Source of the DNA: Noviherbaspirillum sedimenti
GTDB lineage: Bacteria > Pseudomonadota > Gammaproteobacteria > Burkholderiales > Burkholderiaceae_D
NCBI RefSeq assembly: GCF_003590835.1
Contig: NZ_QYUQ01000002.1
Span: forward strand, 186,001 to 250,000
Reading direction: 5' to 3'
Length of the DNA stretch: 64,000 nt
The position numbers were made by a program, and so were the translations under genes. The notes beneath the pieces are model-generated. The model searched no databases and was not told where the DNA came from. It worked only from the letters and a program-made list of their open reading frames with translations. Positions 27,778 to 35,816 of the stretch are shown here, piece by piece. Every line of letters starts with the position of its first letter. Positions within the stretch are counted from its first letter, which is position 1.

Positions 27778-28058
27778 GTCAATGTCAGCATTTCGCGTAA
27801 ATGGGTGATCTCTCGCCGGGTTTTGTTGAGGGTGGCGGTCAGTTCTTTGCGTTCCGCGGTAAGAGACATTAATTTTTCTTCGGTGTCATTTTTCCCCATG
27901 CTTTTTCCGAGAAATGCATGGTCTAACGCGTCGCTTGAATTTCCAATTTCTCGCACCAATTCTTTTGAGACATCAACAAGCGCAAAAATACGCTCCTTCG
28001 CCTGGTGCTCAATCTCAAGATTGGTGAGAATCTTTTCCTTGATCTCTGCCGCGTTCAT
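27774..28058 (-). CDS. Short coiled-coil protein of the late operon
   Basis: 94 residues, highly charged and helical, with heptad-like patterns at both ends (EKLMSLTAERKELTATLNKTRREITHLREM). No known domain. Four-base ATGA overlaps on both sides place it firmly in the coupled late operon. Confidence 0.6.
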   Translation of the reverse strand: MNAAEIKEKILTNLEIEHQAKERIFALVDVSKELVREIGNSSDALDHAFLGKSMGKNDTEEKLMSLTAERKELTATLNKTRREITHLREMLTLT

Positions 28059-28546
28059 TCCGATGGCCTCCAGGTCAGTGTGTAAGCCGGGTCGGCGTCG
28101 GGGCGGTAAGGGATAACTTCGCCGGCTGCCTCGGCTTCGCGGATTAAAGTTTCTTCCTCGATTTGCACTTGGTGCAGTTCGTCGGACAGTTCGGCCAGGC
28201 GGCGGGTTCGCACCAGCGGTCCGAGACCTTCCGGAACGCTCGGCAAGTGTTTGGTAATGGCCTTTCGGACGGCATCGGCGCCCAGTAGCAGCACGAAAAG
28301 CGGCCCCAGGTCTACCGGCATGCCGCGAACGTGTACTGTTAGAAACTCCGACGGATAGCCGGCTGCAGCGCGCGCCATGTTCGTCTTTATGATCGCGTCA
28401 GCCTCGGCGGACCAGTGCGCCGCGGCGACGTCAATATGGGCGCCTACTTCCTTGCGGCTTCGTCGCTGCGCTTCGATGTTTTCGCGTTCGGCTTGTATCG
28501 CTGCGATACGGTCGCGCAGGGCTGAGATTTTTTCTTGTGTCTTCAT
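28055..28546 (-). CDS. Coiled-coil protein of the late operon
   Basis: 163 residues. An N-terminal coiled coil (ISALRDRIAAIQAERENIEAQRR), a central more globular part with a hydrophobic stretch (LGPLFVLLLGADAVRKAI) and a C-terminal second coil before PDADPAYTLTWRPSE. It is unidentified. Four-base overlaps on both sides. Size and place between capsid and tape measure would allow a scaffold or connector role, which is speculation. Confidence 0.6.
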   Translation of the reverse strand: MKTQEKISALRDRIAAIQAERENIEAQRRSRKEVGAHIDVAAAHWSAEADAIIKTNMARAAAGYPSEFLTVHVRGMPVDLGPLFVLLLGADAVRKAITKHLPSVPEGLGPLVRTRRLAELSDELHQVQIEEETLIREAEAAGEVIPYRPDADPAYTLTWRPSE

Positions 28547-28926
28547 AAGTTTCGCGCCTTTGCGAATGCTTCCAGGCGCTCGCTGAATTTTGTGGATCGT
28601 GCCACTGTGGATTGCATTGCATCGCGGGCAGCAGTAAGACGGGTAAGTCGGCTTTCGGCGGCCTGAATTTGCTGCACGGTGCGCGGTGATATCTGCAGTT
28701 CTGTCAGTTGCTCGACGGTGAATTTCTGCAGTAGGTCACTTGGCTTGCGCAGCACTTCGGCCGCTGTCGGGTGTGTCGCAGCTTCGGCGCGCAGCCGTGC
28801 AAGACTTTTAGACGCCTCCTGCACGGCTGCGCTTGCACGCCTGTAATCTTCAAGCATGCCCCGGTGGCGGTCCCGAAGTTCCGCCAGACGTTCCAGGTCG
28901 AAGGATTGCGCGGCGGTCGGCTTCAT
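28543..28926 (-). CDS. Helical protein of the late operon
   Basis: 127 residues, almost wholly helical and charged (LAELRDRHRGMLEDYRRASAAVQEASKSL), with a short central segment (KFTVEQLTELQISPRTVQQI). No recognised family. ATGA overlaps with both neighbours. It resembles small scaffold-like proteins only in composition. Confidence 0.6.
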   Translation of the reverse strand: MKPTAAQSFDLERLAELRDRHRGMLEDYRRASAAVQEASKSLARLRAEAATHPTAAEVLRKPSDLLQKFTVEQLTELQISPRTVQQIQAAESRLTRLTAARDAMQSTVARSTKFSERLEAFAKARNL

Positions 28927-29306
28927 GGCGCCTTGCCCTTGTACGCGTCGATTTCAGCCGCGCGCGCAGCATAGGGGTTTGCAGCGCCACCGGTGCGCTG
29001 GGTGGTGTCAATCGCCGTTGCGTCGCTGTGTTCCGCAAGTACGCGCAAGGTGTGGGCGCGGACTGTCTCAAGTGAATGACCATGCGAGACAAAGAATTCT
29101 GCAGCCCCTTCGGGGGCAAAGCCGGCGTCGGTCACATCCTTGGCTGCAAATTTTACCAATGCCCGGATTTCGTTTGCTTCGGCCAGCCGGGCGCGAAAGC
29201 CCGCCGGCGTGGCGCTTTTCGGATCAATGACAATCCTTTGCAGGGCTTCACCGGACCAGCCGGCGGCCTCTGCTTGATCTCGGCAGGCTTCAATGTAGGG
29301 GTGCAT
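28923..29306 (-). CDS. Late-operon protein next to the capsid gene, possible scaffold-like domain
   Basis: 127 residues. The middle (IRALVKFAAKDVTDAGFAPEGAAEFFVSHGHSLETVRAHTLRVLAE) has the spacing of the helical tail found behind ClpP- or S49-type prohead proteases, a part that may act as scaffold. No protease domain precedes it. It begins one base after the capsid stop. The identification is weak. Confidence 0.55.
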   Translation of the reverse strand: MHPYIEACRDQAEAAGWSGEALQRIVIDPKSATPAGFRARLAEANEIRALVKFAAKDVTDAGFAPEGAAEFFVSHGHSLETVRAHTLRVLAEHSDATAIDTTQRTGGAANPYAARAAEIDAYKGKAP

Positions 29307-29307
29307 G

Positions 29308-30294
29308 CTATGCCGCCGTCAGTTTGATGACAGATGCCGGGCGCGTGCACACGTCGACGGGGTTGCTTTGCGCCTCCAGGAAGTAGCCCCGATCCATTGG
29401 CATGGGCTGTGCCTTAGCGTAAATCGGCAGGCCTGGCGTGTTGACGGTCTCCACCCAATCGGCCGGGGCGAACCTGGTCAAGAACAGGTCCGGCACGCCC
29501 AGGGGCATCATGTACGCGGTGCCGGGGGCAATCTGCGGCACGCCGAAAGCTTCGCGGTACTCTTTGAAAAGCGTATTACCCACCAGGATGCCGCTGCGGT
29601 AATCGGTGTTCAGGTCGGACGGGCTCGCATGCTGCAAGAACGTCTTGTAATCAGAATGCGCGCGCAGGGCATCCATGAAATCAGGTGCGGCATATGCGAG
29701 AAAGCCGGTGGGGTTGGTACCGCCCAGGGCGTCTTCGGCAGCGCGTTCGGCGTCGATAACTTTATTCAGCAACTGAGACCCGACGGTAGCCAGCGCCAGG
29801 GATTTCACGGCCTGAGAAATGCCAAACTCCGAATAGAGATCAACAAGCACAGTTACGCCGTCAGCGTCCAGAATTTGACCCTTGATGGCGCCTAGTCGGC
29901 GGTATTCGATGGTGGCTTCGATGTTCGCGCGCATGCCGGACAGCTTGCGGGTTTTCAGTTGTTCAGGTGTCTCCAGGCTCACGCCGCCAAAGGCGCGGCG
30001 GTCTTGCACTTCATCGGCTAGGACAGAGCCTGTGTGTGGCAGGTGCACAGCCTCCACATGGATGCCGGAACGGCTGCCAGATCGGTACGGCTGACCTACG
30101 CCACCACGCGCTGCAGCCGGGATCAGGCTAATCACTTGACCGTCAAAATCGATAAACATTGACGTAGTAGCGATGCCGGCTTCGTTGAATAGCTTGTCAG
30201 AGGCGATATGGCCGGGGGTGAACGGCGCTTTTTGAATTGATGCCGTCAGTTCGACTTCGTCGCCGAAAAGGTTTTGCAGGGTATTGTTTGCCAT
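29308..30294 (-). CDS. Phage major capsid protein (lambda gpE family)
   Basis: 328 residues with the features of Pfam Phage_cap_E: an N-terminal SIQKAPFTPGHIASDKLFNEAGIATTSMFIDF, then SLIPAAARGGVGQPY, HLPHTGSVLADEVQDRRAFG, a central DALGGTNPTGFLAY insert and a C-terminal ANPVDVCTRP-like segment (SNPVDVCTRP). The length is close to lambda gpE (341). GGAG is six bases before the ATG. It is the first gene of the coupled late operon and 14 bases after the helix-turn-helix gene. It would form the head shell. Confidence 0.9.
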   Translation of the reverse strand: MANNTLQNLFGDEVELTASIQKAPFTPGHIASDKLFNEAGIATTSMFIDFDGQVISLIPAAARGGVGQPYRSGSRSGIHVEAVHLPHTGSVLADEVQDRRAFGGVSLETPEQLKTRKLSGMRANIEATIEYRRLGAIKGQILDADGVTVLVDLYSEFGISQAVKSLALATVGSQLLNKVIDAERAAEDALGGTNPTGFLAYAAPDFMDALRAHSDYKTFLQHASPSDLNTDYRSGILVGNTLFKEYREAFGVPQIAPGTAYMMPLGVPDLFLTRFAPADWVETVNTPGLPIYAKAQPMPMDRGYFLEAQSNPVDVCTRPASVIKLTAA

Positions 30295-30308
30295 GTTGCG
30301 CTCCAGGG

Positions 30309-30620
30309 TCAGTTAAACAGATCGTCGTCGTATTCGACGGGGTCGAAGTTGTCAGCCACTGCTGCCTCGGCTGCGCGGTCGGCTTCGACTCCTTTGTCGG
30401 GTGGTGGCTCTTGACCTTCCAGCCAGGCAAGGACGGGCCGGCTGTACACATAGCGCAAACGGCGGGGCCCTAAGTGCAGGATGCGGACGCCGGGTATGTC
30501 GCCATTTTCAATTGCTGAAGCAAGCAGTTTTGCCGAAACGCCGGCGACCTTTGCAGCCGACTCCAACGAGTAGAGCGGGCGCAAGGGTGGAAGATATTCT
30601 TTCTGGGTGTCCATGTTCAT
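30309..30620 (-). CDS. Helix-turn-helix (excisionase/MerR-like) DNA-binding protein
   Basis: 103 residues. LYSLESAAKVAGVSAKLLASAIENGDIPGVRI followed by RRLRYVYSRPVLAWLEG is the shape of the excisionase/MerR-type winged helix (a helix-turn-helix, then an RRRY-containing wing). The acidic tail ends in VEYDDDLFN. It lies just before the capsid gene, so it may switch on the late operon or aid excision. Which of these is not shown. Confidence 0.65.
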   Translation of the reverse strand: MNMDTQKEYLPPLRPLYSLESAAKVAGVSAKLLASAIENGDIPGVRILHLGPRRLRYVYSRPVLAWLEGQEPPPDKGVEADRAAEAAVADNFDPVEYDDDLFN

Positions 30621-30673
30621 GGGTGTCCGGTTGATTGAGACTGTCCCGATAATATGGGCAGGGGTACCATTTC

Positions 30674-30698
30674 CCGCTGCGGTTATATTTCGCCTTTA
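30674..30698. repeat. CCGCTGCGG...TTTCGCCTTTA repeat, copy 3
   Basis: CCGCTGCGG followed by TTATATTTCGCCTTTA. It is close to copies at 34251-34272 and 34416-34439. It sits between the frameshifted gene and the helix-turn-helix/capsid genes, where a late promoter would be expected. Confidence 0.5.
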
Positions 30699-31172
30699 AG
30701 CATCATTCAGTCTTTTAGTGACTTTGCCGCCGGCATAAATAAGCGCCTGATAAGTATTCAAGTTTGGAAGTTTTAGGCTAGGCGTCCACTGCGCTTCTGC
30801 GCACCGGTACGTTCCAAGGCGATATGCCAGGGTCCCCGTCCATTTACATAGGTTGGCGCTGGCGCTGGTGCTGGCGGGGGTGCCGCGGTGCCTGGTGTCG
30901 GTGCCTCGGTGCCGGTGCTCGTAGTGCCGGCGCCCGCTGCGTCTGCTGTCGCTGCGTAGTCGATCATTGCCCACTGTCGCGCAGCTTTGTCAGGTTTGCC
31001 GTGTTGCTCGTGCGTGTGCGCAGCAACTAGCGCCAGGTGCTGGCCCGATACCAGGGGGCTGCATGCCTTGCTCTGCCAATACCAGCGCCAGCAGATAAGA
31101 GCGGGATGCGGTGGGCAGTGGGGCAGCGCCCGCAGTGATTTTGTGAATAGCAATTTTTTCGTTCATGTTCAT
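30696..31172 (-). pseudogene. Frameshifted small protein gene of the element
   Basis: A good start (AAGGAATAA before ATG at 31172) opens MNEKIAIHKITAGAAPLPTA..., but this frame runs into a Cys/Ala-rich end and stops near 30990. A second frame continues sensibly from PLVSGQHLALVAAHTHEQHG through a Pro/Ala/Thr-rich linker to a stop at 30773. A third gives a protein-like end (NTYQALIYAGGKVTKRLNDA) to 30696. The first switch falls on a run of five Gs (31054-31058, Cs on the coding strand). One base fewer there would join the first two frames. Either a decayed gene, a sequencing error or a slippage site. Confidence 0.45.
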
Positions 31173-31360
31173 TTATTCCTTTCAATCAAGGCTTGCTGCG
31201 CCGGTGGGGGGTGGCGGCGTGGGTAGGCTCTTTGCACTTTCCGGCGTATTCGTGCCTGGTCGGCAGGTGGCAGGGTGTGGAAGCATTCGAATTCGGCCAA
31301 GGTATAGCGTACCGCCCATGTGTCGCCGGTGGGGTAGACCTGTGGTGTAGGTATCTGCAT
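31169..31360 (-). CDS. Small hypothetical protein downstream of the primase
   Basis: 63 residues, with a basic C-terminal half (ARIRRKVQRAYPRRHPPPAQQ). GGAG precedes the ATG by about seven bases, and its stop overlaps the start of the next gene (ATGA). No domain recognised. Confidence 0.55.
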   Translation of the reverse strand: MQIPTPQVYPTGDTWAVRYTLAEFECFHTLPPADQARIRRKVQRAYPRRHPPPAQQALIERNK

Positions 31361-31389
31361 TTTCTGCTCCGTAGTATCACAGCGCCATC

Positions 31390-31496
31390 CGCACAGGACG
31401 CACAGGACGGGGTGCTGTTTTAGGGTAACTTTCTCTATAAGACTGCTTATATGAAGATTTACCTAAAAAGGCTGCTAATCCTGTGCGTCCTGTGCG
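31390..31496. other. Candidate replication origin: inverted iterons around an AT-rich stretch
   Basis: Two tandem 9-mers GCACAGGAC form an 18-base block (31390-31407) that recurs as a perfect inverted copy at 31479-31496. They are separated by 71 bases that are largely AT-rich (31420-31475). The second block overlaps the last codons of the primase gene. Iterons flanking an AT-rich tract beside a primase-helicase gene suit an origin used by that protein, as in P4-type satellites. No experimental support. Confidence 0.45.
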
Positions 31497-33934
31497 AACG
31501 GATTAGAAATTTCGTCTTCAAATCCGTAAGAAACAGCAGATTTCAACCCTCGGTAAGTCCGCCGCCGCCCCCCGGTGGACTCTTGGCCGCACGAAAAGCC
31601 GCGTTCAATTAGTGCAGATGTTAGAGACTTCTTCGCCATGGGGCGCAAGCCTTGTTCAACGCACCAAGTGCGATAGTTAAAATATGCGTCCGCTTGCGCG
31701 CAGGTTGCTCCCGCTTCACGGATTGCGCGCTCGTCGATCCACTGGCTGACCAAATCAGATTCCGCCCGATAGGCCAACGATGCTGCCTCCACCCGCCGCG
31801 CGCGTCGCAATCCGTGCTGTTTGTAAGCGAGATGTCCGCGCACCATCCAGGCGAGAACGCCCGACGCCTCCCGCATGATTTTTTCTTCTAACATGACGTC
31901 TTTTTCTTCGGGGCTGAAGTGTCGATCGAATGGGATCAACACAACCCGGCGCCAGATTCCCTCGTCATTGTCGGTAATGATTGGCTTGTGATTCCCTCGG
32001 ACCCAAAGGGTATGCGTAGGGATAAACGCAAATTGGCGGCCGTACAAATGACGCGCAGATATGGCGTCTGTTGACGTGGCGACTTTTGCCATTTGCGCAC
32101 TTAGTTGCGCCCCGGCTTCGACTTCGTTTGCCTGCACTATCCGCACTGACTGTAAAGAGGCAAGCGCTGGCGTGGCGCTTTCCCCGTCGCGCTTTGATGT
32201 CATTAAAAAATTTGTTGGTGCGACGCTCGCATAGTTGCCAGATACGCGGCGCATGACGTTACAAACAAGGCTTTTTCCATTTGCACCAACCCCGAGAAGG
32301 AAAAACATAACTTCTTCATTTACATAGCCGCTGAGTGAGTAACCCACAGCCCGCTGAAAGAAGTCCACCCAGTCCCGGTCTTCATTGCTGATTGAATAAA
32401 TGGTTTTTTCCCAGATGGGCGCCGCCGCTGCCGGGTCATAAATCACAGGGCATTGCTTGCTCATGAACTGCGCCGGATCGTGGGGGCGTAGTTCCCCCGT
32501 CGGTAGGTGCACCACCCCGTTTAGGACATTCAACAAGTCCGGGTCTGTATCAAAGTCAGCCGGCTTGACGGCGATGCGCGGATCAGATTCCGCCAGCTGC
32601 AACGCGGCCTTAATGCCGGCGGCACTCATCGCACGCTGCGCCAGTGCCATGGTACGTTTGAATTTTTCAGGGTCTGAGGGGGCGTTTTTTATTATGTCGA
32701 CGCCTAACCCCTTGGCGGCTTCCATCGCTTCACCAAGTGCGCATATGACATACACGCCGGATTTAAACTGCATCCAGCCTCGGCCGCCATGCTCAAACAC
32801 AAAGCGTTTTTTGAGTAGTGCAGATGCCAGCAATCTGGCGTTCTTGACGTCTGATTGTGCCGCTGTGTCGTCGTCGGCATCTATTAGCCCTTCGGCCCGG
32901 TTGTCGAATCCAATCGCCTGCCAGTATGCGTCCTGGTCGTTGCCGTGTGTGTGCTGGCAGAAGATACGCGGCTCCGGTTCGCCGTTGGTATGCGGCTGGA
33001 AATAAACGGTGTCTCCGTCGCCGCCTGGCCGTCCGAAATCGCCGTGCTTTTCTTCAAAAGGGCAGCGTATAGAGTGCGCACCGCCGCTCATGGCGCGTTC
33101 GTACAGTCCCGCGCGTTTGATGGCTTGCAAATACGGGTCGTTCTCAGCCTTTTCTTTCAAGCGCGCGCTGGTACTCTTCTTGCCAGTGGTTGATGCACAT
33201 CGCCGCTCTAATTCTTGACGCGTGGGCGCGTCGAGAGTCGCTGGGGAGTCTTCTCCAAACAGGCAATGCGTATTGTCCACCCTGTTTCCAGTAATGGTGA
33301 CAAATTGTTTTTGGGCGTATAGCTCCCCATTGGCATTTTTGCGGTTGGTGGCTTCTCCTGTCCAAAACGCCCGGATACCTGTGCCGCTAGGGCTGATTTC
33401 GCAATAAGTATTATCCGTAATGAGGCCCACATCATGCGGCATAGCGCCGTCATTTATGCAGCCGTCAACATCAAGCGCAACTAAGCCTAGTTGCGGCAGC
33501 ATCGCAAGCCCCCATCCAGCAAATGAGGGATCAGCCACCAGTGCCGCGCGCACTTCATCAAACGCCCCTAGATTGGCTAAATCCTTGGGTGATCCCTGCT
33601 CGCCCGTGCGGTTTGCTTTCGTGCCGGGGTAGGCTGGAACTTTCGTAAATTTGCCTGTTGATGGATTAATGGCAGTAGCTCTCCATAACACCCAGGCTTT
33701 AAATTCTCTGAGTTTCGCCGGGATATTGTCGGCGCCACTTAACGTCAATTCACGTAAGGTGTGGTTGAGTGCAAACAGGTTGTTGTCGGCAATGGCACGC
33801 CGAATATCCAGAGTAATGACTTGCAATTTGTCCGAACTTCTGAAAGTATCCGGCTTGTGGCTTTCGTCAAAAGTTGCCGCAAAATTCTCTCCGCCCCCGG
33901 CCGCCATCCGGGGGCTTTCTTTTTGGTGGGTCAT
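31475..33934 (-). CDS. Phage/satellite DNA primase-helicase (P4 alpha / D5-like)
   Basis: 819 residues. The N-terminal third carries a primase-polymerase-like fold (LREFKAWVLWRATAINPSTGK, WGLAMLPQLGLVALDVDGC with acidic residues, CEISPSGTGIRAFW). The middle holds a C/H-rich segment (SIRCPFEEKHGDFG, FCQHTHGND). The C-terminal third is the D5/P4-type superfamily 3 helicase with Walker A GVGANGKSLV and FIPTHTLWVRGNHKP. It would prime and unwind element DNA for autonomous replication. Its ATG overlaps the alpA stop. The last residues AQDAQD are encoded by the iteron block. Confidence 0.9.
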   Translation of the reverse strand: MTHQKESPRMAAGGGENFAATFDESHKPDTFRSSDKLQVITLDIRRAIADNNLFALNHTLRELTLSGADNIPAKLREFKAWVLWRATAINPSTGKFTKVPAYPGTKANRTGEQGSPKDLANLGAFDEVRAALVADPSFAGWGLAMLPQLGLVALDVDGCINDGAMPHDVGLITDNTYCEISPSGTGIRAFWTGEATNRKNANGELYAQKQFVTITGNRVDNTHCLFGEDSPATLDAPTRQELERRCASTTGKKSTSARLKEKAENDPYLQAIKRAGLYERAMSGGAHSIRCPFEEKHGDFGRPGGDGDTVYFQPHTNGEPEPRIFCQHTHGNDQDAYWQAIGFDNRAEGLIDADDDTAAQSDVKNARLLASALLKKRFVFEHGGRGWMQFKSGVYVICALGEAMEAAKGLGVDIIKNAPSDPEKFKRTMALAQRAMSAAGIKAALQLAESDPRIAVKPADFDTDPDLLNVLNGVVHLPTGELRPHDPAQFMSKQCPVIYDPAAAAPIWEKTIYSISNEDRDWVDFFQRAVGYSLSGYVNEEVMFFLLGVGANGKSLVCNVMRRVSGNYASVAPTNFLMTSKRDGESATPALASLQSVRIVQANEVEAGAQLSAQMAKVATSTDAISARHLYGRQFAFIPTHTLWVRGNHKPIITDNDEGIWRRVVLIPFDRHFSPEEKDVMLEEKIMREASGVLAWMVRGHLAYKQHGLRRARRVEAASLAYRAESDLVSQWIDERAIREAGATCAQADAYFNYRTWCVEQGLRPMAKKSLTSALIERGFSCGQESTGGRRRTYRGLKSAVSYGFEDEISNPFAQDAQD

Positions 33935-34179
33935 GCTGCGGCGCCTCCTGCCAGATACTTGCGCACGTCGCCAGCGCGCCAGCGAATAACATTTGCCGAT
34001 TCACGAATCGGGGAAGGGAACCGTCCGGCGCTGACTCGGCGCCATAGCGTGGTGCGGCTGCAAGCTAAAAGCATGCAGATAGTCTCGGTTTTAACACGGG
34101 CGCTATCTGGTAGACGATGGAAGTTTTCCAAAGTCGCGTGTGCCGACCCCGGCGGGGCTTTATGGGTGGGTGTAGACAT
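33931..34179 (-). CDS. AlpA-family phage regulatory protein
   Basis: 82 residues from the ATG at 34179 (AAGGA six bases upstream; a TTG at 34185 is also in frame). VKTETICMLLACSRTTLWRRVSAGRFPSPIRESANVIRWRAGDVRKYL is the AlpA/MerR-like helix-turn-helix and wing. AlpA proteins activate integrase or act as excisionases in satellites and cryptic prophages. It is translationally coupled to the primase. Confidence 0.88.
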   Translation of the reverse strand: MSTPTHKAPPGSAHATLENFHRLPDSARVKTETICMLLACSRTTLWRRVSAGRFPSPIRESANVIRWRAGDVRKYLAGGAAA

Positions 34180-34250
34180 GAACAATCCTTTTCAATACGC
34201 GACGAATTGAGTGCGCTTGAAACAGATTATTAGGGGTAAGAGTACAAAAG

Positions 34251-34272
34251 CCGCTGCGGTACAATTTCGCCT
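34251..34272. repeat. CCGCTGCGG...ATTTCGCCT repeat, copy 1
   Basis: CCGCTGCGGTACAATTTCGCCT upstream of alpA (shown in two parts: CCGCTGCGG, then TACAATTTCGCCT). It matches copies at 34416-34439 and 30674-30698. Binding site of an element-encoded regulator is a plausible role. Confidence 0.5.
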
Positions 34273-34415
34273 GATGTGCTGATGCTGCTGGCCCCAGTGT
34301 TCGCGGGGCTAGTGCAGGTGGTGCGGGCGCATATGGCGCTCGCCGTGCTGGCACTCGCGGTGTTGGTGCCGGTGGGTCTGTCGCGCGCGGTGCTGATGCC
34401 TGCGGTGCGCGCGAC
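34273..34415. other. GC-rich low-complexity stretch between alpA and integrase
   Basis: About 140 bases made of repeated GGTG, GTGCTGG and GCGGTG words, between two copies of the CCGCTGCGG/ATTTCGC repeat. Short open frames exist on both strands (a hydrophobic one on plus, a Thr/Ala/Ser-rich one on minus), but neither has a convincing ribosome site. It may be a regulatory or replication region rather than a gene. Confidence 0.35.
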
Positions 34416-34439
34416 CCCTGCGGGACAATTTCGCTTTAG
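34416..34439. repeat. CCCTGCGGG...ATTTCGCTTT repeat, copy 2
   Basis: CCCTGCGGG then ACAATTTCGCTTTAG. It overlaps the last codons of the integrase gene. It is related to copies 1 and 3 with changes in the outer bases of the GC palindrome. Confidence 0.5.
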
Positions 34440-35644
34440 TTGTTCACCAAAAAGGTAGCCCAATCGTTCATTAAAGAACGCCTTTTAACGAACAGGGTAG
34501 AACGCTGATAGGCCGCCTCGACCTTGTCCGGCAGCCGGTGGGCTAGGGCATGTTCCGCCACCTCTCGCGGGTGTGTTGTACGCTCTGCCGCCCACTGACG
34601 GAAAGTCGACCTGAACCCGTGAACGGTCGCCGGCTCGCCGTTAGCGTCTTTGGTGCCCATTCCCCGCAACAGTTCTAACATCGCCATATTCGACAGCGGC
34701 CGTCCTTCACGGCGGCCAGGGAATATAAATGCGGTTCCTTTTGATTCGGTCTCGGCTTGCTTGAGCACTGCAAGGGCGGGGGCGCTGAGTGGGACAGTGT
34801 GCGCGATCTTGGCCTTCATGCGTTCGGCCGGTATCGTCCATGTGGCTTTGTCGAAATCGATCTCTGGCCAGGTGGCGCCGATAACTTCATTCGTCCGGCT
34901 GGCTGTCAAAATAAGGAAGTCCAGCGCGCGGGCGCTGGTGCCTGGGTGCGCGCGCAAGGTGGCGATAAATGCCGGCATGGCGTCAACATCAAGGGCTGCG
35001 TGGTGGTCGCGTTTTCGGATGTTGTCAGGCGCGGCCATTACTGCCTCAAGGTGGCCACGCCATGCCGCCGGATTGTCTCCCGTGCGGTGACCGTGCGCCT
35101 TCGCCCAATCAATGATCATTTCGATGCGCTGGCGTACGCGGTTTGCCGTTTCGGTTTTGGTCGTCCAGATTGGGTCCAGGCACTTGCGCACGGCGGCCGT
35201 GTCAACGTCAGACACTTGCGTGGTGCCGATGAACGGGTATGCGTAGGTGTTGAGTGTGTTTTCCCACTGCTGCGCATGCTTGGCGTTTTTCCAGCCCGCG
35301 CGCTTGCTATCAATTAGCTTTTCGGCACATTCTTTGAAGGTGATGCGGCGTGCATTTGCTGCGCTAATCGCTTCGTGTATTTCTTTGCGCTTCGCGAGCG
35401 GGTCCAGCCCTTCGAGGATTTGCAGCCTACACTGCAGCGCTTTTTCTCGGGCCATGGCAAGGGATACTGTGTGCAGTGGTCCTAGCCCCATTTCGTGCTT
35501 TTTGCCATTCTTCCCGTAACGGAAAATCCAAGACTTTGCGCCGCTCGTGGTTACCTGGAGAAAAAGGTTTCCCCCGTCGCTATAATAGCCAGGTTCTTTT
35601 AATCTGCCGATCGCCAGGGCGCTAAGTTGTTGGGTGGTTCGCAT
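34436..35644 (-). CDS. int: Tyrosine recombinase integrase (P4-like)
   Basis: 402 residues. An N-terminal DUF4102-type arm-binding domain (LSALAIGRLKEPGYYSDGGNLFLQVTTSG), a core-binding domain (about 100-200), and the catalytic domain with R in LTASRTNEVIG, HGFRSTFR, the H of HALAH and the nucleophile Y in VEAAYQRS. It would recombine the 16-bp core in tRNA-Ser. The gene is transcribed away from attR into the element. Confidence 0.95.
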   Translation of the reverse strand: MRTTQQLSALAIGRLKEPGYYSDGGNLFLQVTTSGAKSWIFRYGKNGKKHEMGLGPLHTVSLAMAREKALQCRLQILEGLDPLAKRKEIHEAISAANARRITFKECAEKLIDSKRAGWKNAKHAQQWENTLNTYAYPFIGTTQVSDVDTAAVRKCLDPIWTTKTETANRVRQRIEMIIDWAKAHGHRTGDNPAAWRGHLEAVMAAPDNIRKRDHHAALDVDAMPAFIATLRAHPGTSARALDFLILTASRTNEVIGATWPEIDFDKATWTIPAERMKAKIAHTVPLSAPALAVLKQAETESKGTAFIFPGRREGRPLSNMAMLELLRGMGTKDANGEPATVHGFRSTFRQWAAERTTHPREVAEHALAHRLPDKVEAAYQRSTLFVKRRSLMNDWATFLVNN

Positions 35645-35663
35645 AGTTGTCCGCCTAAGTATA

Positions 35664-35683
35664 TACCCCCCTTTATACCCCCC
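35664..35683. repeat. Putative integrase arm-type site, right copy
   Basis: A C6-TTTATA-C6 block just upstream of the integrase gene. 19 of 20 bases match 21525-21544. The overlap with the integrase promoter region also allows autoregulation. Confidence 0.6.
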
Positions 35684-35816
35684 TTTTTGTTGAAAAGAAA
35701 GGGTGGTAAGTGAAACGATAGGAAACAGGAAATTTATTTATAAGCTTATGATTTTAAAGAAAAATAAAATAAATTGGTATTGTTTGAAACGGATTGGGAA
35801 AGCCGTTCCGGGCGGA

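Noticed and set aside
34276..34458. Hydrophobic 60-codon plus-strand frame between alpA and int
   Set aside because: Made of GC-rich repeated words, lacks a ribosome site and overlaps the integrase end; treated as low-complexity DNA.
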